This document shows, in pieces, positions 26,338-35,445 of a stretch of 64,000 bases of DNA. The stretch is taken from contig NZ_JACCFY010000001.1 in NCBI RefSeq assembly GCF_013410745.1, positions 2,232,001 to 2,296,000 of the forward strand, written 5' to 3'. A model generated the notes under the pieces. The model did not search any database and was not told the origin of the DNA. It worked only from the letters and a program-made list of their open reading frames with translations. A program made the translations under genes and the position numbers. This stretch comes from Nesterenkonia xinjiangensis. GTDB taxonomy: Bacteria > Actinomycetota > Actinomycetes > Actinomycetales > Micrococcaceae. Numbering within the stretch: position 1 is the stretch's first letter; each line of letters starts with the position of its first letter.

Positions 26338-29300
26338 TCAGGCGGGTTCGACCACCACCAGGAGGTCTCCGCCGTCGACCTGCTGGACCCCGTTGAGCAC
26401 GGTCCGGGCCACGGTCCCGCCCACTGCGGTGGTGATCGCGGCCTCCATCTTCATCGCCTCGATGGTGGCGATGTTCTGCCCCGGCTCCACGGTCTGCCCC
26501 TCCTCCACGAGCAGGGAGACCGCGCCGGCGAACGGCGCGGCCACCTGGCCGGGGGTGGAGGGGTCGGCCTTCTCCGCGGCGTGCACGGTGGCCTCCACAG
26601 AGTCGTCGCGGACGACCAGGGGCCGGGCCTGTCCGTTGAGCGTGCACACCACGGTGCGCATGCCCTTCTCATCTGCTTCGGAGACCGACTTCAGCGTCAC
26701 CAGCAGGCGCACCCCCTTGCCCAGCGAGATGGTGTGCTCATGGTCCTTGCGCAGCCCGTAGAGGAAGTCCCGGGTGTGCAGCACCATCACGTCGCCGTAG
26801 GCGTCGCGCGCGGACTCGTAGTCCCGGGTCGGGCCCGGGAACAGCAGCCGGTTCAGGGTGGCCTGACGGGTCTCGGAGTCCCCAGCCAGCCCGGCGCGGT
26901 CCTCCTCGGTCAGGTCCTCGTCCAGCGGCCGGACGGTGCGTCCTTCCAGCGCCTTGGTGCGGAAGGGCTCGGGCCAGCCTCCTGGCGGGTCGCCGAGCTG
27001 TCCGGCGAGGAACTGGATCACCGAGTCCGGCAGGTCGAAGCTCTGCGGGTCCGCCTCGAACTCGGCCGGGTCCACGCCCATGCCCACCAGCTGCAGGGCC
27101 AGGTCACCCACCACCTTGGACGAGGGTGTGACCTTCACCAGCCGCCCGAGCATCTGATCGGCCGCGTGGTACATGTCCTCGATGTCTTCGAACCGCTCGC
27201 CCAGGCCCAGCGCGATCGCCTGCTGCCGCAGGTTGGAGAGCTGCCCGCCGGGGATCTCATGGCGGTACACCCGCCCGGTGGGGCTGGGCAGCCCGGACTC
27301 GAAGGGCCGGTAGATGGCGCGCACTGCCTCCCAGTACGGCTCCAGGGAGGCCACGGCCTCCAGCCCTAGTCCTGTGTCACGCGGGGTGTGCTCCAGGGCC
27401 GCCACCAGGGCGGAGGCCGGCGGCTGGGAGGTCGTGGCGGCCACGGAGGCGGTGGCGACGTCGACGGCGTCGACCCCGGCCTCTGCGGCGGCCAGTAGGG
27501 TGGCCAGCTGCCCGCCGGCGGTGTCATGGGTGTGCAGGTGCACGGGCAGGTCGAAGCGTTCGCGCAGCGCGGTGACCAGGGTGCGGGCGGCCGAGGGTCG
27601 CAGCAGCCCGGCCATGTCCTTGATCGCCAGGATGTGGGCGCCGGCGTCGACCATCTGCTGGGCCAGGCCCAGGTAGTAGTCCAGCGTGTAGAGATCCTCG
27701 TGGGGGTCCGAGAGGTTGCCCGTGTAGCACAGCGCCGCCTCCGCCACCGCGGTGCCCGTCTTGCGCACGGCCTCGATCGCCGGGGCGATCTGGTCGACGT
27801 CGTTGAGGGCGTCGAAGATGCGGAAGATGTCGACCCCGGTCTCGGCGGCCTCGGCGACGAACGCGTCGGTCACCTCCAGCGGGTACGGGGTGTAGCCCAC
27901 CGTGTTCCGGCCGCGCAGCAGCATCTGGAGGGGGATGTTCGGCATCTCGGCGCGCAGCAGCGCCAGGCGCCGCCAGGGGTCCTCCGAGAGGAAGCGCAGG
28001 GCGACGTCGTAGGTCGCTCCGCCCCAGGCCTCCACGGAGAACAGCCCGGGCACCACATGGGCCAGCGCGGGCGCGGCCGCCAGCAGGTCTCGGGTGCGCA
28101 CCCGGGTGGCCAGCAGGGACTGATGGGCGTCACGGAACGTGGTGTCGGTGACGGCCAGGGCGGTCTGGTCGCGCAGCGCCTGCGCGAAGCCTTCCGGTCC
28201 CTTCTGCAGCAGCACGTCCCGCCAGCCCGAAGGCTTCGGGTGCGAGGAGGGCCCGTCGAAGGGACTGCGGTCCGGCTCGTCGCGCTTGTCGCCGGGGAAG
28301 CCGGGGAGCTTGTCGCGTGGGTCGATGCCCTCCACCCGGGGGCCGTGGGGCCGGTTGACGGTGGTGTCAGCCAAAAACTGCAGCACCTTGGTGCCGCGGT
28401 CCTTGGATCGGTTGACCTTGGCCAGCTCGGGGCGCTTGTCGATGAAGTCGGTGGCGAGGTCACCGGAGAGGAACTGCTCGTCGTCGAGGACGTTCATCAG
28501 GAACGGGATGTTGGTCGCCACCCCACGGATGCGGAACTCCGCCAGCGCGCGTCGGGCGCGACGGATCGCGGTGAGCCGGTCTCGGCCCCGGCTGGTGAGC
28601 TTGACCAGCATGGAGTCGAAGTGCGGGCTGATCTCCGCACCGGTGTAGACGGTGCCGCCGTCGAGCCGGATCCCGGAGCCGCCGGCCGAGCGGTAGACGG
28701 TCACGGTGCCGACATCGGGGCGGAAGTCCGCGGCCGGGTCCTCTGTGGTGATGCGGCACTGCATCGCCGAGCCGCGCACGCGCAGCTCCTCCTGGCGGAT
28801 CCCCAGGTCCTCCAGGGTCTCGCCCGCGGCGATGCGCAGCTGGGAGATGACCAGGTCGACGTCGGTGATCTCCTCCGTGACCGTGTGCTCCACCTGGATG
28901 CGCGGATTCATCTCGATGAACACGTGCTGACCGGCGCGCTCGCCGGCGGTGTCCACCAGGAACTCCACGGTTCCGGCGTTGCGGTAGCCCATGGCTTTGG
29001 CGAAGGCCACGGCGTCGCGGAACAGCGCCTGGCGGATCTCGTCGTCGAGGTTCGGGGCGGGCGCGATCTCCACGACCTTCTGGTGGCGACGCTGGATGGA
29101 GCAGTCCCGCTCGAAGAGGTGCACCACGTTCCCCTCACCGTCGGCGAGGATCTGGACCTCTACGTGACGGGGACGCACCACGGCCTGCTCGAGGAAGACC
29201 GTCGCGTTGCCGAAGGCAGTCTCCGCTTCGCGCATGGCCGAACGCAGCGCGTCGGGGAGCTGCTCGCGGGTCTCCACGCGGCGCATGCCGCGACCGCCGC

Positions 29301-29787
29301 CGCCGGCCACGGCCTTGACGAAGATGGGGAAGCCGATGGCGTCGGCCTCGGCGATCAGCTTCTCCGGGTCATCGGAAGGGTCTGAGCTGTCCAGCACCGG
29401 GACTCCCGCCTCCCGGGCGGCGCGCAGGGCGCGGATCTTGTCCCCGGTGGACTCCAGCACGTCGGCCGGAGGGCCCACGAAGGTGATGCCGGCCTCCTCG
29501 GCGGCGCGGGCGAGCTGCGGGTTCTCGGAGAGGAAGCCGTAGCCGGGGTAGATGGCGTCAGCGCCGGACTCCCGGGCGACCCGGACGATCTCGTCGACGT
29601 CGAGGTAGGCCCTGACGGGGTGTCCCTCCTCCCCGATGCGGTAGGCCTCGTCGGCCTTCTGACGGTGGAAGGAGTTGCGGTCCTCATGCGGGTAGACGGC
29701 GACCGTGCTGGCCCCGAGCTCGTTGGCAGCGCGCAGGGCGCGGATGGCGATCTCACCGCGGTTGGCCACCAGAATCTTGGAGAACAT
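26338..29787 (-). CDS. pyc: Pyruvate carboxylase
   Basis: The 1149-residue single-chain enzyme has a biotin carboxylase domain (about 1-450; MFSKILVANRGEIAIRALRA, AGGGGRGMR, EMNPRIQVEHTVTE), a carboxyltransferase HMGL-like barrel (about 500-1000; DTTFRDAHQSLLATRVR, HLHTHDTAGG) and a C-terminal biotinyl domain with the lysine in EAMKMEA. It makes oxaloacetate from pyruvate, ATP and bicarbonate to replenish the TCA cycle. The ATG at 29787 is chosen because the family starts there; the frame is open to 29883. No close operon partner. The length is normal. Confidence 0.96.
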   Translation of the reverse strand: MFSKILVANRGEIAIRALRAANELGASTVAVYPHEDRNSFHRQKADEAYRIGEEGHPVRAYLDVDEIVRVARESGADAIYPGYGFLSENPQLARAAEEAGITFVGPPADVLESTGDKIRALRAAREAGVPVLDSSDPSDDPEKLIAEADAIGFPIFVKAVAGGGGRGMRRVETREQLPDALRSAMREAETAFGNATVFLEQAVVRPRHVEVQILADGEGNVVHLFERDCSIQRRHQKVVEIAPAPNLDDEIRQALFRDAVAFAKAMGYRNAGTVEFLVDTAGERAGQHVFIEMNPRIQVEHTVTEEITDVDLVISQLRIAAGETLEDLGIRQEELRVRGSAMQCRITTEDPAADFRPDVGTVTVYRSAGGSGIRLDGGTVYTGAEISPHFDSMLVKLTSRGRDRLTAIRRARRALAEFRIRGVATNIPFLMNVLDDEQFLSGDLATDFIDKRPELAKVNRSKDRGTKVLQFLADTTVNRPHGPRVEGIDPRDKLPGFPGDKRDEPDRSPFDGPSSHPKPSGWRDVLLQKGPEGFAQALRDQTALAVTDTTFRDAHQSLLATRVRTRDLLAAAPALAHVVPGLFSVEAWGGATYDVALRFLSEDPWRRLALLRAEMPNIPLQMLLRGRNTVGYTPYPLEVTDAFVAEAAETGVDIFRIFDALNDVDQIAPAIEAVRKTGTAVAEAALCYTGNLSDPHEDLYTLDYYLGLAQQMVDAGAHILAIKDMAGLLRPSAARTLVTALRERFDLPVHLHTHDTAGGQLATLLAAAEAGVDAVDVATASVAATTSQPPASALVAALEHTPRDTGLGLEAVASLEPYWEAVRAIYRPFESGLPSPTGRVYRHEIPGGQLSNLRQQAIALGLGERFEDIEDMYHAADQMLGRLVKVTPSSKVVGDLALQLVGMGVDPAEFEADPQSFDLPDSVIQFLAGQLGDPPGGWPEPFRTKALEGRTVRPLDEDLTEEDRAGLAGDSETRQATLNRLLFPGPTRDYESARDAYGDVMVLHTRDFLYGLRKDHEHTISLGKGVRLLVTLKSVSEADEKGMRTVVCTLNGQARPLVVRDDSVEATVHAAEKADPSTPGQVAAPFAGAVSLLVEEGQTVEPGQNIATIEAMKMEAAITTAVGGTVARTVLNGVQQVDGGDLLVVVEPA

Positions 29788-30220
29788 CCGTTGTCGCTTT
29801 CCTCTCATAGGCGGCCGCACATCGTCGTGCGGTCGGGCAGAAGCTCTGCGCGGCGCTGCGGTGGGGCCTGCCCGGGTGCTCACCCGGTGGGCGTCATTGC
29901 CCGACGAGCGTCCTCAGCACCTGGATCGGCCCGGGCAGTCCGGGCAGTGTGCACAGGATACCGGCCATGGTGGCCGGCGCCACGTGTCCCGCGTCACATG
30001 GAGGCACGTTCGGGCAGAATCCCCGGAGGCGACGACGACCGGTGGGGCACATGGGTGGGGTGGGATGCTTCACAGAGGCTGCACACGAGGGCCCGGACCC
30101 TGGAAAATCACTGTGAATCGCCCGGAATCATGCGGTTCTGGGCGTGACGCCGTGGTAGGTTGCCGTTCTGAAAGCCCCTGACACGGGGACTGACACCGAA
30201 CCAGTCCAGGAGGACACACT
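29788..30220. promoter_or_regulatory. Divergent intergenic region between pyc and the HU gene
   Basis: No gene is supported in these 433 bp. CCGGCCA/TGGCCGG arms form a small hairpin at 29961-29977, and CCGGGCAGT occurs twice in tandem just before it (about 29931-29950). The HU start at 30221 is preceded by CAGGAGGACACACT. No promoter hexamer pair is convincing on either strand. Confidence 0.35.
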
Positions 30221-30505
30221 ATGGCTATGAATCGCAGCGAGCTCGTGGCAGCCGTCGCAGAGAAGTCGGGCAACTCCCAGGCCGCCGTGAACGGCGTGCT
30301 GGACGCAGTCTTCGACGTCTTCACCTCGCAGGTCTCCCAGGGCGAGAAGGTCACCGTCCCGGGCTGGCTGGCCGTGGAGCGCACCAAGCGTGCCGCCCGC
30401 ACCGGTCGCAACCCGCAGACCGGCGAGACCATCCAGATCCCCGAGGGCTACTCGGTGAAGCTGACCGCGGGCTCCAAGCTGAAGGCCGCCGCCTCCGGCA
30501 AGTGA
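30221..30505 (+). CDS. HU-family DNA-binding protein, short form
   Basis: The 94-residue protein matches HU throughout: MNRSELVAAVAEKSGNSQAA, the DNA-contact arm RTGRNPQTGETIQIPEG and the ending KLTAGSKLKAA. It bends and compacts DNA as a dimer. It lacks the long Lys/Ala/Pro-rich C-terminal tail of mycobacterial and streptomycete HupB/HupS. The ATG at 30221 has CAGGAGG at good spacing; a second ATG at 30227 is possible. It is a single-gene unit ended by a strong hairpin. Confidence 0.95.
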   Translation: MAMNRSELVAAVAEKSGNSQAAVNGVLDAVFDVFTSQVSQGEKVTVPGWLAVERTKRAARTGRNPQTGETIQIPEGYSVKLTAGSKLKAAASGK

Positions 30506-30529
30506 GGCGCGGCAGCCGCTCCGGCTTGT

Positions 30530-30574
30530 GACGTCGGCCCCTGGTCCGCAGCTTCGCGGACAGGGGCCGACGTC
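30530..30574 (+). terminator. Hairpin terminator after the HU gene
   Basis: The arms GACGTCGGCCCCTG and CAGGGGCCGACGTC pair perfectly. The stem continues through TCCGC/GCGGA with one bulged G and closes on a short loop. It begins 25 bp after the HU stop. No long T-tract follows. Confidence 0.75.
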
Positions 30575-30723
30575 GTCTCCGGCGGGTGTCGGGGAAGGGC
30601 CTGAGGAGTGCCCATGTCCCCAGCAGGTCACATCGGCCCACCCTGACTTCTACCGAGCGTAGAATTGCTGTCGGTGTCCGGACAGCACCGACGCAGCACG
30701 GATCCACGACAGGGAGGTGCACC

Positions 30724-31338
30724 ATGCGTGCAGCCCCGCGGCTCAGCGGCGGCCAGCGCCTGCTCCGCGGCTCCCTGGCGGCCGTCGCCGCCGTGAGCAC
30801 CGCCGTCGTCGCGCACTCCGCCGCCGGACATCACGCACCGCACCCGCTGGTGGTCCTCCTGGCGCTGGCGGTGAGCTTGCCGCTGTGCACGGCTCTGGCC
30901 ACCCTGCGATTCGGGCGTCTGCGGCTGGTGGCCTCGGTGCTGATCTCCCAGGCCGTGTTCCACGGTCTCTTCACCTTCCTGCCCGCGTCGGCGGGAGCGG
31001 CCGCTCCCAGCGGCGCCGCAGGGGCTGTGCCGCATGCCGAGCACGGCCAGACGGCGCTGAGCGCCGTCCAGGGGGGAGCCCCCGATCTGGGCATGACCTT
31101 CTCGCACGGGATGGCCGCCGTGCTGACCATCGTGGTGTTGCGACGCGGTGAACTGATCCTGGACGCCTTCTCCAGCCTGCTCTCGCTGCGACCGGCGCGA
31201 ATCCTGATGACGCCGCGGGCGGTGCCCCTCGGCGTCGGCTCGGCAGATCTGACGCCGAGCGGCCCGATCCCGCCGCTGACCGACCTCTGGGCAGGGCGCG
31301 GCCCCTGCACGGTGCGGGGCCCACCGGTGCCTGTCTGA
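30724..31338 (+). CDS. Predicted membrane protein, His-containing, upstream of copC
   Basis: The 204-residue protein has about four hydrophobic segments: near 15-35 (GSLAAVAAVSTAVVAHSAAG), HPLVVLLALAVSLPL, LVASVLISQAVFHGLFTF and MGMTFSHGMAAVLTIVV-like near 125-145. Histidines cluster on both sides (HHAPHP, HAEHGQ, FSHGMA), which would suit metal binding. The ATG follows GGGAGGTGCACC; the frame is open upstream to 30586 without similarity. I do not recognise a named family. Its place 116 bp before copC suggests a part in copper handling. Confidence 0.6.
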   Translation: MRAAPRLSGGQRLLRGSLAAVAAVSTAVVAHSAAGHHAPHPLVVLLALAVSLPLCTALATLRFGRLRLVASVLISQAVFHGLFTFLPASAGAAAPSGAAGAVPHAEHGQTALSAVQGGAPDLGMTFSHGMAAVLTIVVLRRGELILDAFSSLLSLRPARILMTPRAVPLGVGSADLTPSGPIPPLTDLWAGRGPCTVRGPPVPV

Positions 31339-31454
31339 CGCCCCTGCGGCGTCCACGCCGGCCGCAGGACTCTCGGCCGGACTGCACCTGGGGCGTGCGC
31401 TCATCGGCGCGCCGCCGAGCGCACGCCACACCCCGCGAACCACCGAAGGACATC

Positions 31455-32315
31455 ATGAACACTTCCACCATCACCGCTGCACCGGCCGGCGTCATCACTC
31501 GTGGCCGGTCCCTGCGCCCGCATCGTCGGGCCGCCAGGCTCGCCGCCGCGGCAGGGGGCGCCGCGCTCGGCCTGACCGCGCTGACCGCCGCTCCGGCCTG
31601 GGCCCATGACGAGCTGCTCTCGTCCACGCCCGAGGCCGGCGAGGTGCTGACCGAGAGCCCGGAGGAGATCACCCTCCAGTTCACCGGCGAGGGCCTCACC
31701 GAGGGTGCGAACATCACCAACGAGATCCGCGTGACTGACGAGGACGGGGAGAGCTGGGAGACCGACACCGTGGTCGACGGCGCCGCCATGTCCACTCCGC
31801 TGGACGGGGAGCTTCCCGACGGAGAGTACGAGGTCGTCTACCGAGTCGTCTACTCCGACGGTCACGATGAGGAGGACAGCTACTCCTTCGAGGTCGAGCT
31901 GCCCGAGGGCGCGGCCGAGCAGTCCGATCAGGACGCCGATGAGGACGAGGCGGACGCCGGCGGCGACGCTGAGGAGGCGCCTGTCGGTGAGGACACCGCG
32001 GGTGAGGACACGGAGGCGCAGAACACCGACGTCGACCCTGCCGCCGATGAAGAACCCGCCACGGCGGAGGGCCAGTTCCCGGCCTGGGCCGCAGTCCTCA
32101 CCGGTCTGGGCGGCGTGCTGGTGGTCATCCTCGCGGTGGTGCTCATGCGCCGCAAGATGACACAGGTGGAGGAGTGGAAGCAGGCTCCGCGCCAGCCCCG
32201 CGAGACCACCGGCGGCACGGACACTGGACCGCACGACGCCGGCGACTCCGCGGATGGCACCGACGGCGCTGATGGCACCGACGGCGCTGACGACCGTCGC
32301 CGAGACGAGAAGTGA
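31455..32315 (+). CDS. CopC-domain copper resistance protein with C-terminal membrane anchor
   Basis: The 286-residue protein has a long signal peptide ending AWA at residue 50, so the mature protein starts HDELLSSTPEAGEVL. That N-terminal histidine is the Cu(II) ligand of the CopC family. The other family mark is VVYSDGHDEEDSYSFEVEL. An acidic Asp/Glu/Ala linker follows (about 155-215), then one membrane helix (AAVLTGLGGVLVVILAVVLM) and a cytoplasmic tail with Asp-Gly-Thr repeats. It binds or passes copper outside the membrane to the adjacent CopD-CtaG protein, whose start is 10 bp after its stop. Confidence 0.88.
   Translation: MNTSTITAAPAGVITRGRSLRPHRRAARLAAAAGGAALGLTALTAAPAWAHDELLSSTPEAGEVLTESPEEITLQFTGEGLTEGANITNEIRVTDEDGESWETDTVVDGAAMSTPLDGELPDGEYEVVYRVVYSDGHDEEDSYSFEVELPEGAAEQSDQDADEDEADAGGDAEEAPVGEDTAGEDTEAQNTDVDPAADEEPATAEGQFPAWAAVLTGLGGVLVVILAVVLMRRKMTQVEEWKQAPRQPRETTGGTDTGPHDAGDSADGTDGADGTDGADDRRRDEK
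32253..32288. repeat. Two exact 18-bp tandem repeats in the copC tail
   Basis: GATGGCACCGACGGCGCT occurs twice in tandem and encodes Asp-Gly-Thr-Asp-Gly-Ala twice. It extends the hydrophilic cytoplasmic tail of the CopC protein. In frame, so length changes would be tolerated. Confidence 0.9.
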
Positions 32316-32325
32316 GGAAGACCCG

Positions 32326-34530
32326 ATGACGCCTGCCGCAGGCGGCCGAGACGCCGCCCGTTCGACTGCGGACGCCCCCGTGCGCGCCGTCTCGCTGCCT
32401 GCGGTGGGCGCCGCCCTCTGTCTCGGCCTGGTGGCCGTGGCGGTGGCCGGCCTGCTCACCGGCATCGGCCGCCCGTCCCAGATCGCGGACCCGGGCGTCG
32501 TCACCCGGTGGGGCCTGCCGGTGGCCCGCTTCATCCACCACGTGGCCATGGCCACCGCCATCGGCGGGGTCATCCTTGCGGTCATGGCGGTGCCCTCCCG
32601 CGTGGGCCCGCGCAGCCGACAGCGCCGTGCGGAGAAACGGCGCGCAGACCGCGCCGGACGGTCCGGGGCCTCCACCGTGATCACGCACCCGCTCTACGCC
32701 TGCACCCTGCAGATCGCCGGGGTGGCCGCCGTCGTGTGGACCGTGGCGGCTGTCGCCGTGCTGGTGCTGACCTACTCGGCGCTGGCCGGGCAGCCGCTCT
32801 CCTCCGATGACGGCTTCTCCGCCGGGTTCCTGGGGTACGTGCAGTCCATCCCCACTGGCCAGGCCTGGATGACGGTGGTGCTCATCGCCGCGGTGTTCGC
32901 CACCCTGGTCTTCGCGGTGCGTGCCCCGGCCGGACTCTTCTTCGTCGCGGTGCTGGGGCTGAGCGGCATCATCCCCATGGCGCTGGTGGGGCACTCCGCC
33001 TCGGGTCAGGACCACATGGCGGCCGTGAACTCCCTGGCTCTGCATCTGCTGGGCGTGGTGGTCTGGGTGGGCGGACTGGTGGTGCTGGCCCTGCTCTCCC
33101 CGGAGATCCGCCGACAGGCCACCGAGCTGACGGCACGCGAGCAGGGTGGCCCGGAGATCGTGGGCACCCTGCTGCGCCGGTACTCGGTGCTGGCCGGGCT
33201 GGCCATCGCCACCGTGGCGGCCTCCGGCATCATCAACGCGGATCTGCGCATCGCCACCCTGGACCAGCTGCTGACCACCCCCTACGGGATCATGCTCGCG
33301 CTGAAGTTCGGCGCCACCGTGGGTCTGGCGATCATCGGCTGGATGCACCGCAGCTGGATCATCCCGCGCCTGGCCGGAGCCCATGAGGGTGCCGGCGCGG
33401 GAGCCTCGTCCGGTGCGAGCCCCGACCCCACCCGCAGCCGAGCCGTCACCGGTCTGCTGTGGCAGCTGATCCTGGTGGAGATCGCGATCATGTCAGCAGT
33501 GATCGGCGTCAGCGCCGTGCTGGGCCGCACCTCCCCGCCGGTCTCTGAGGACCAGCCATCGGACGCCACCCCGGCCCGCATCCTCACCGGCTACGACCTC
33601 CCGCCCGAGCCGACCGTGGGACTCTGGTTCAGCCAGTGGCGGTTCGACTGGCTGTGGGTCGCCGTCGTCGTGTTCCTGGCCGCCTGGTACCTGCACTCGA
33701 TGGTGAAGCTGCGTCGCCGCGGCGACACCTGGTCGATCATGCGCGCGGTGAGCTTCCTGTTCGGGCTGACCGTGCTGCTCTGGGTGACCTCCGGCGGACC
33801 GGCGATCTACGGGATGGTGTTGTTCTCCGGGCACATGATCCAGCACATGACGCTCACCATGGTCGCTCCGATGTTCCTGGTGCTGGGTTCTCCGGTGACG
33901 CTGGCCCTGCGCTCGCTGTCACCGCGCACCGACGGCACCCGCGGGGCCCGCGAATGGATCCTGTGGCTGGTGCACTCCCGGTTCTCACGAGTGGTGACCC
34001 ACCCGGTCGTGGCTGCGGTGAACTTCGCCGGCTCGCTCGTGCTGTTCTACTACACCCCGCTGTTCGGCCTCGCCCTGGAGTATCACCTGGGACACGAGCT
34101 GATGAACATCCACTTTCTGCTGACGGGCTACATCTTCGCGCTGGTGATGGTCGGCCATGACCCGCTGCCGAAGCGGCCCGCGCATGCGATCAGGCTCGTG
34201 ATTCTGCTGGCCACCATGGCCTTCCACGCGTTCATCGCGGTGGCGCTCTCCGGGGCTGAGTCCCTGATCCAGGCCAGCTGGTTCGGGAACATCGGGCACG
34301 ACTGGGGCTTCTCCGCCCTGGACGACCAGCAGCGCGGCGGTGAGCTGATGTGGGGGCTCGGTGAGATCCCCACGATGCTTCTGGCGGTGATCGCCGCCGT
34401 GCAGTGGTCCCGGGAGGACAGGCGGGAGATGGTCCGGGAGGACCGCGAGGCCGACCGCACCGGGGACGCCGGCCTGCACGAGTACAACGAGATGTTCGCC
34501 CGCATGGCAGAGAGGGACGACCCACGATGA
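32326..34530 (+). CDS. CopD-CtaG fusion: copper import / cytochrome c oxidase assembly membrane protein
   Basis: The 734-residue protein joins two membrane modules. Residues about 1-400 form a CopD domain (GLPVARFIHHVAMATAIGGV, LGVVVWVGGLVVLALLS, GWMHRSW). Residues about 430-700 form a CtaG/caa3-type domain (WRFDWLWVAVVVFLAAWYLH, FSGHMIQHMTLTMVAPMFLV, HELMNIHFLLTGYIF). The histidines in these motifs are likely copper ligands. It probably brings copper to cytochrome oxidase, fed by the CopC protein. The ATG at 32326 follows GAGGAAG. The stop overlaps the lipoprotein gene as ATGA. Confidence 0.88.
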   Translation: MTPAAGGRDAARSTADAPVRAVSLPAVGAALCLGLVAVAVAGLLTGIGRPSQIADPGVVTRWGLPVARFIHHVAMATAIGGVILAVMAVPSRVGPRSRQRRAEKRRADRAGRSGASTVITHPLYACTLQIAGVAAVVWTVAAVAVLVLTYSALAGQPLSSDDGFSAGFLGYVQSIPTGQAWMTVVLIAAVFATLVFAVRAPAGLFFVAVLGLSGIIPMALVGHSASGQDHMAAVNSLALHLLGVVVWVGGLVVLALLSPEIRRQATELTAREQGGPEIVGTLLRRYSVLAGLAIATVAASGIINADLRIATLDQLLTTPYGIMLALKFGATVGLAIIGWMHRSWIIPRLAGAHEGAGAGASSGASPDPTRSRAVTGLLWQLILVEIAIMSAVIGVSAVLGRTSPPVSEDQPSDATPARILTGYDLPPEPTVGLWFSQWRFDWLWVAVVVFLAAWYLHSMVKLRRRGDTWSIMRAVSFLFGLTVLLWVTSGGPAIYGMVLFSGHMIQHMTLTMVAPMFLVLGSPVTLALRSLSPRTDGTRGAREWILWLVHSRFSRVVTHPVVAAVNFAGSLVLFYYTPLFGLALEYHLGHELMNIHFLLTGYIFALVMVGHDPLPKRPAHAIRLVILLATMAFHAFIAVALSGAESLIQASWFGNIGHDWGFSALDDQQRGGELMWGLGEIPTMLLAVIAAVQWSREDRREMVREDREADRTGDAGLHEYNEMFARMAERDDPR

Positions 34531-35351
34531 GCAGGCACCACACGCCGACGCCCGAGGCCCCACACACCGGGCCGCGCACGGGGCCGCCGAGCCGTGGAGC
34601 CGTCGTGCCGGCGGCCCTGCTGACCGTGGTGCTGGCGTTGAGCGGCTGCGGAGCTGATGAGGGCGCCGGCGAGGAGGGCGAGCAGAGCCCCCGGGCAGGC
34701 ACGGAGCGGCTCATCGGCGCCGCCGAGGCCGGAATGGAGCGCGCCTCCAGCTTCGGCTTCGACTCTGCCGGGTTCTACACTGAGGCGGCGGTGGAGGAGT
34801 TCCGCGACCAGATGGAGGGTTCCCTGGCTGAAGGGGAGGCCGACGTCGACGTCGAACCGGCCTCCTGCGAGGAGCCGCTGGCCGCAGTGGACTGGGCTCC
34901 GCTGCTGCTGGGCTCGGACGCCGCGCGTGTGGACTTCGGCTCGGAGACCTTCACCGGCACCGGGTCCATCGAGATCGCCGAGATCGACGGCGAGGACGAG
35001 GCCTCCCGGGCACAGGAGCACATGGGCCATGTGCAGGCCCTGGTGGAGTCCTGTCCCGAGGTGCGGCTGACGCAGCTGGACGCCGACTACGTGCTCGCCA
35101 TGGACGAGGTGTCCCTCGAGACCCTGGAGCCGGCCAGGGGGCAGGGTGAGGGCACTGTGGCCTATTCGAGGTCCCGGACGCTGGCCGAGGGGGAGGATGA
35201 TGGAATGATCGCGGCGCAGATCCTGTTCACCCGTCAGGGCGACGACGTCGTGATGGTCTCCTTCATCGGGGAGCCGGCGGCGTCCTCGCAGGAGTTCACG
35301 ACCATGGCCGAGGCGATCACCGTGTCGACGCTGGAGGCGCTCGAGGGCTGA
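34527..35351 (+). CDS. Lipoprotein of unknown function in the copper operon
   Basis: The 274-residue protein has a hydrophobic signal (VVPAALLTVVLALSGCG) with lipobox LSGC near residue 37, so it should be tethered outside the membrane. The rest is acidic, with paired cysteines (ASCEEP, VESCPEV) that could form a disulfide. The overall pattern (EIAEIDGEDEASRAQEHMGH, VAYSRSRTL, MVSFIGEPAAS) resembles the PknH-like extracellular sensor domain, but the match is weak. It is translationally coupled (ATGA) to the CopD-CtaG gene, which hints at a role in copper delivery or oxidase assembly. Confidence 0.65.
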   Translation: MSRHHTPTPEAPHTGPRTGPPSRGAVVPAALLTVVLALSGCGADEGAGEEGEQSPRAGTERLIGAAEAGMERASSFGFDSAGFYTEAAVEEFRDQMEGSLAEGEADVDVEPASCEEPLAAVDWAPLLLGSDAARVDFGSETFTGTGSIEIAEIDGEDEASRAQEHMGHVQALVESCPEVRLTQLDADYVLAMDEVSLETLEPARGQGEGTVAYSRSRTLAEGEDDGMIAAQILFTRQGDDVVMVSFIGEPAASSQEFTTMAEAITVSTLEALEG

Positions 35352-35445
35352 GCGGCTCCGGTCGGCCACCGGTGCGACGTCGGCACGGCACGGACGCGAC
35401 ACGAGCAGGCACACCGGGCAGGAACAGGACTGAAGGAGCACACGC

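Noticed and set aside
27526-29385. 619-codon open frame antisense to pyc
   Set aside because: High-GC shadow frame: low complexity, no recognisable motif, while pyc on the other strand is fully conserved.
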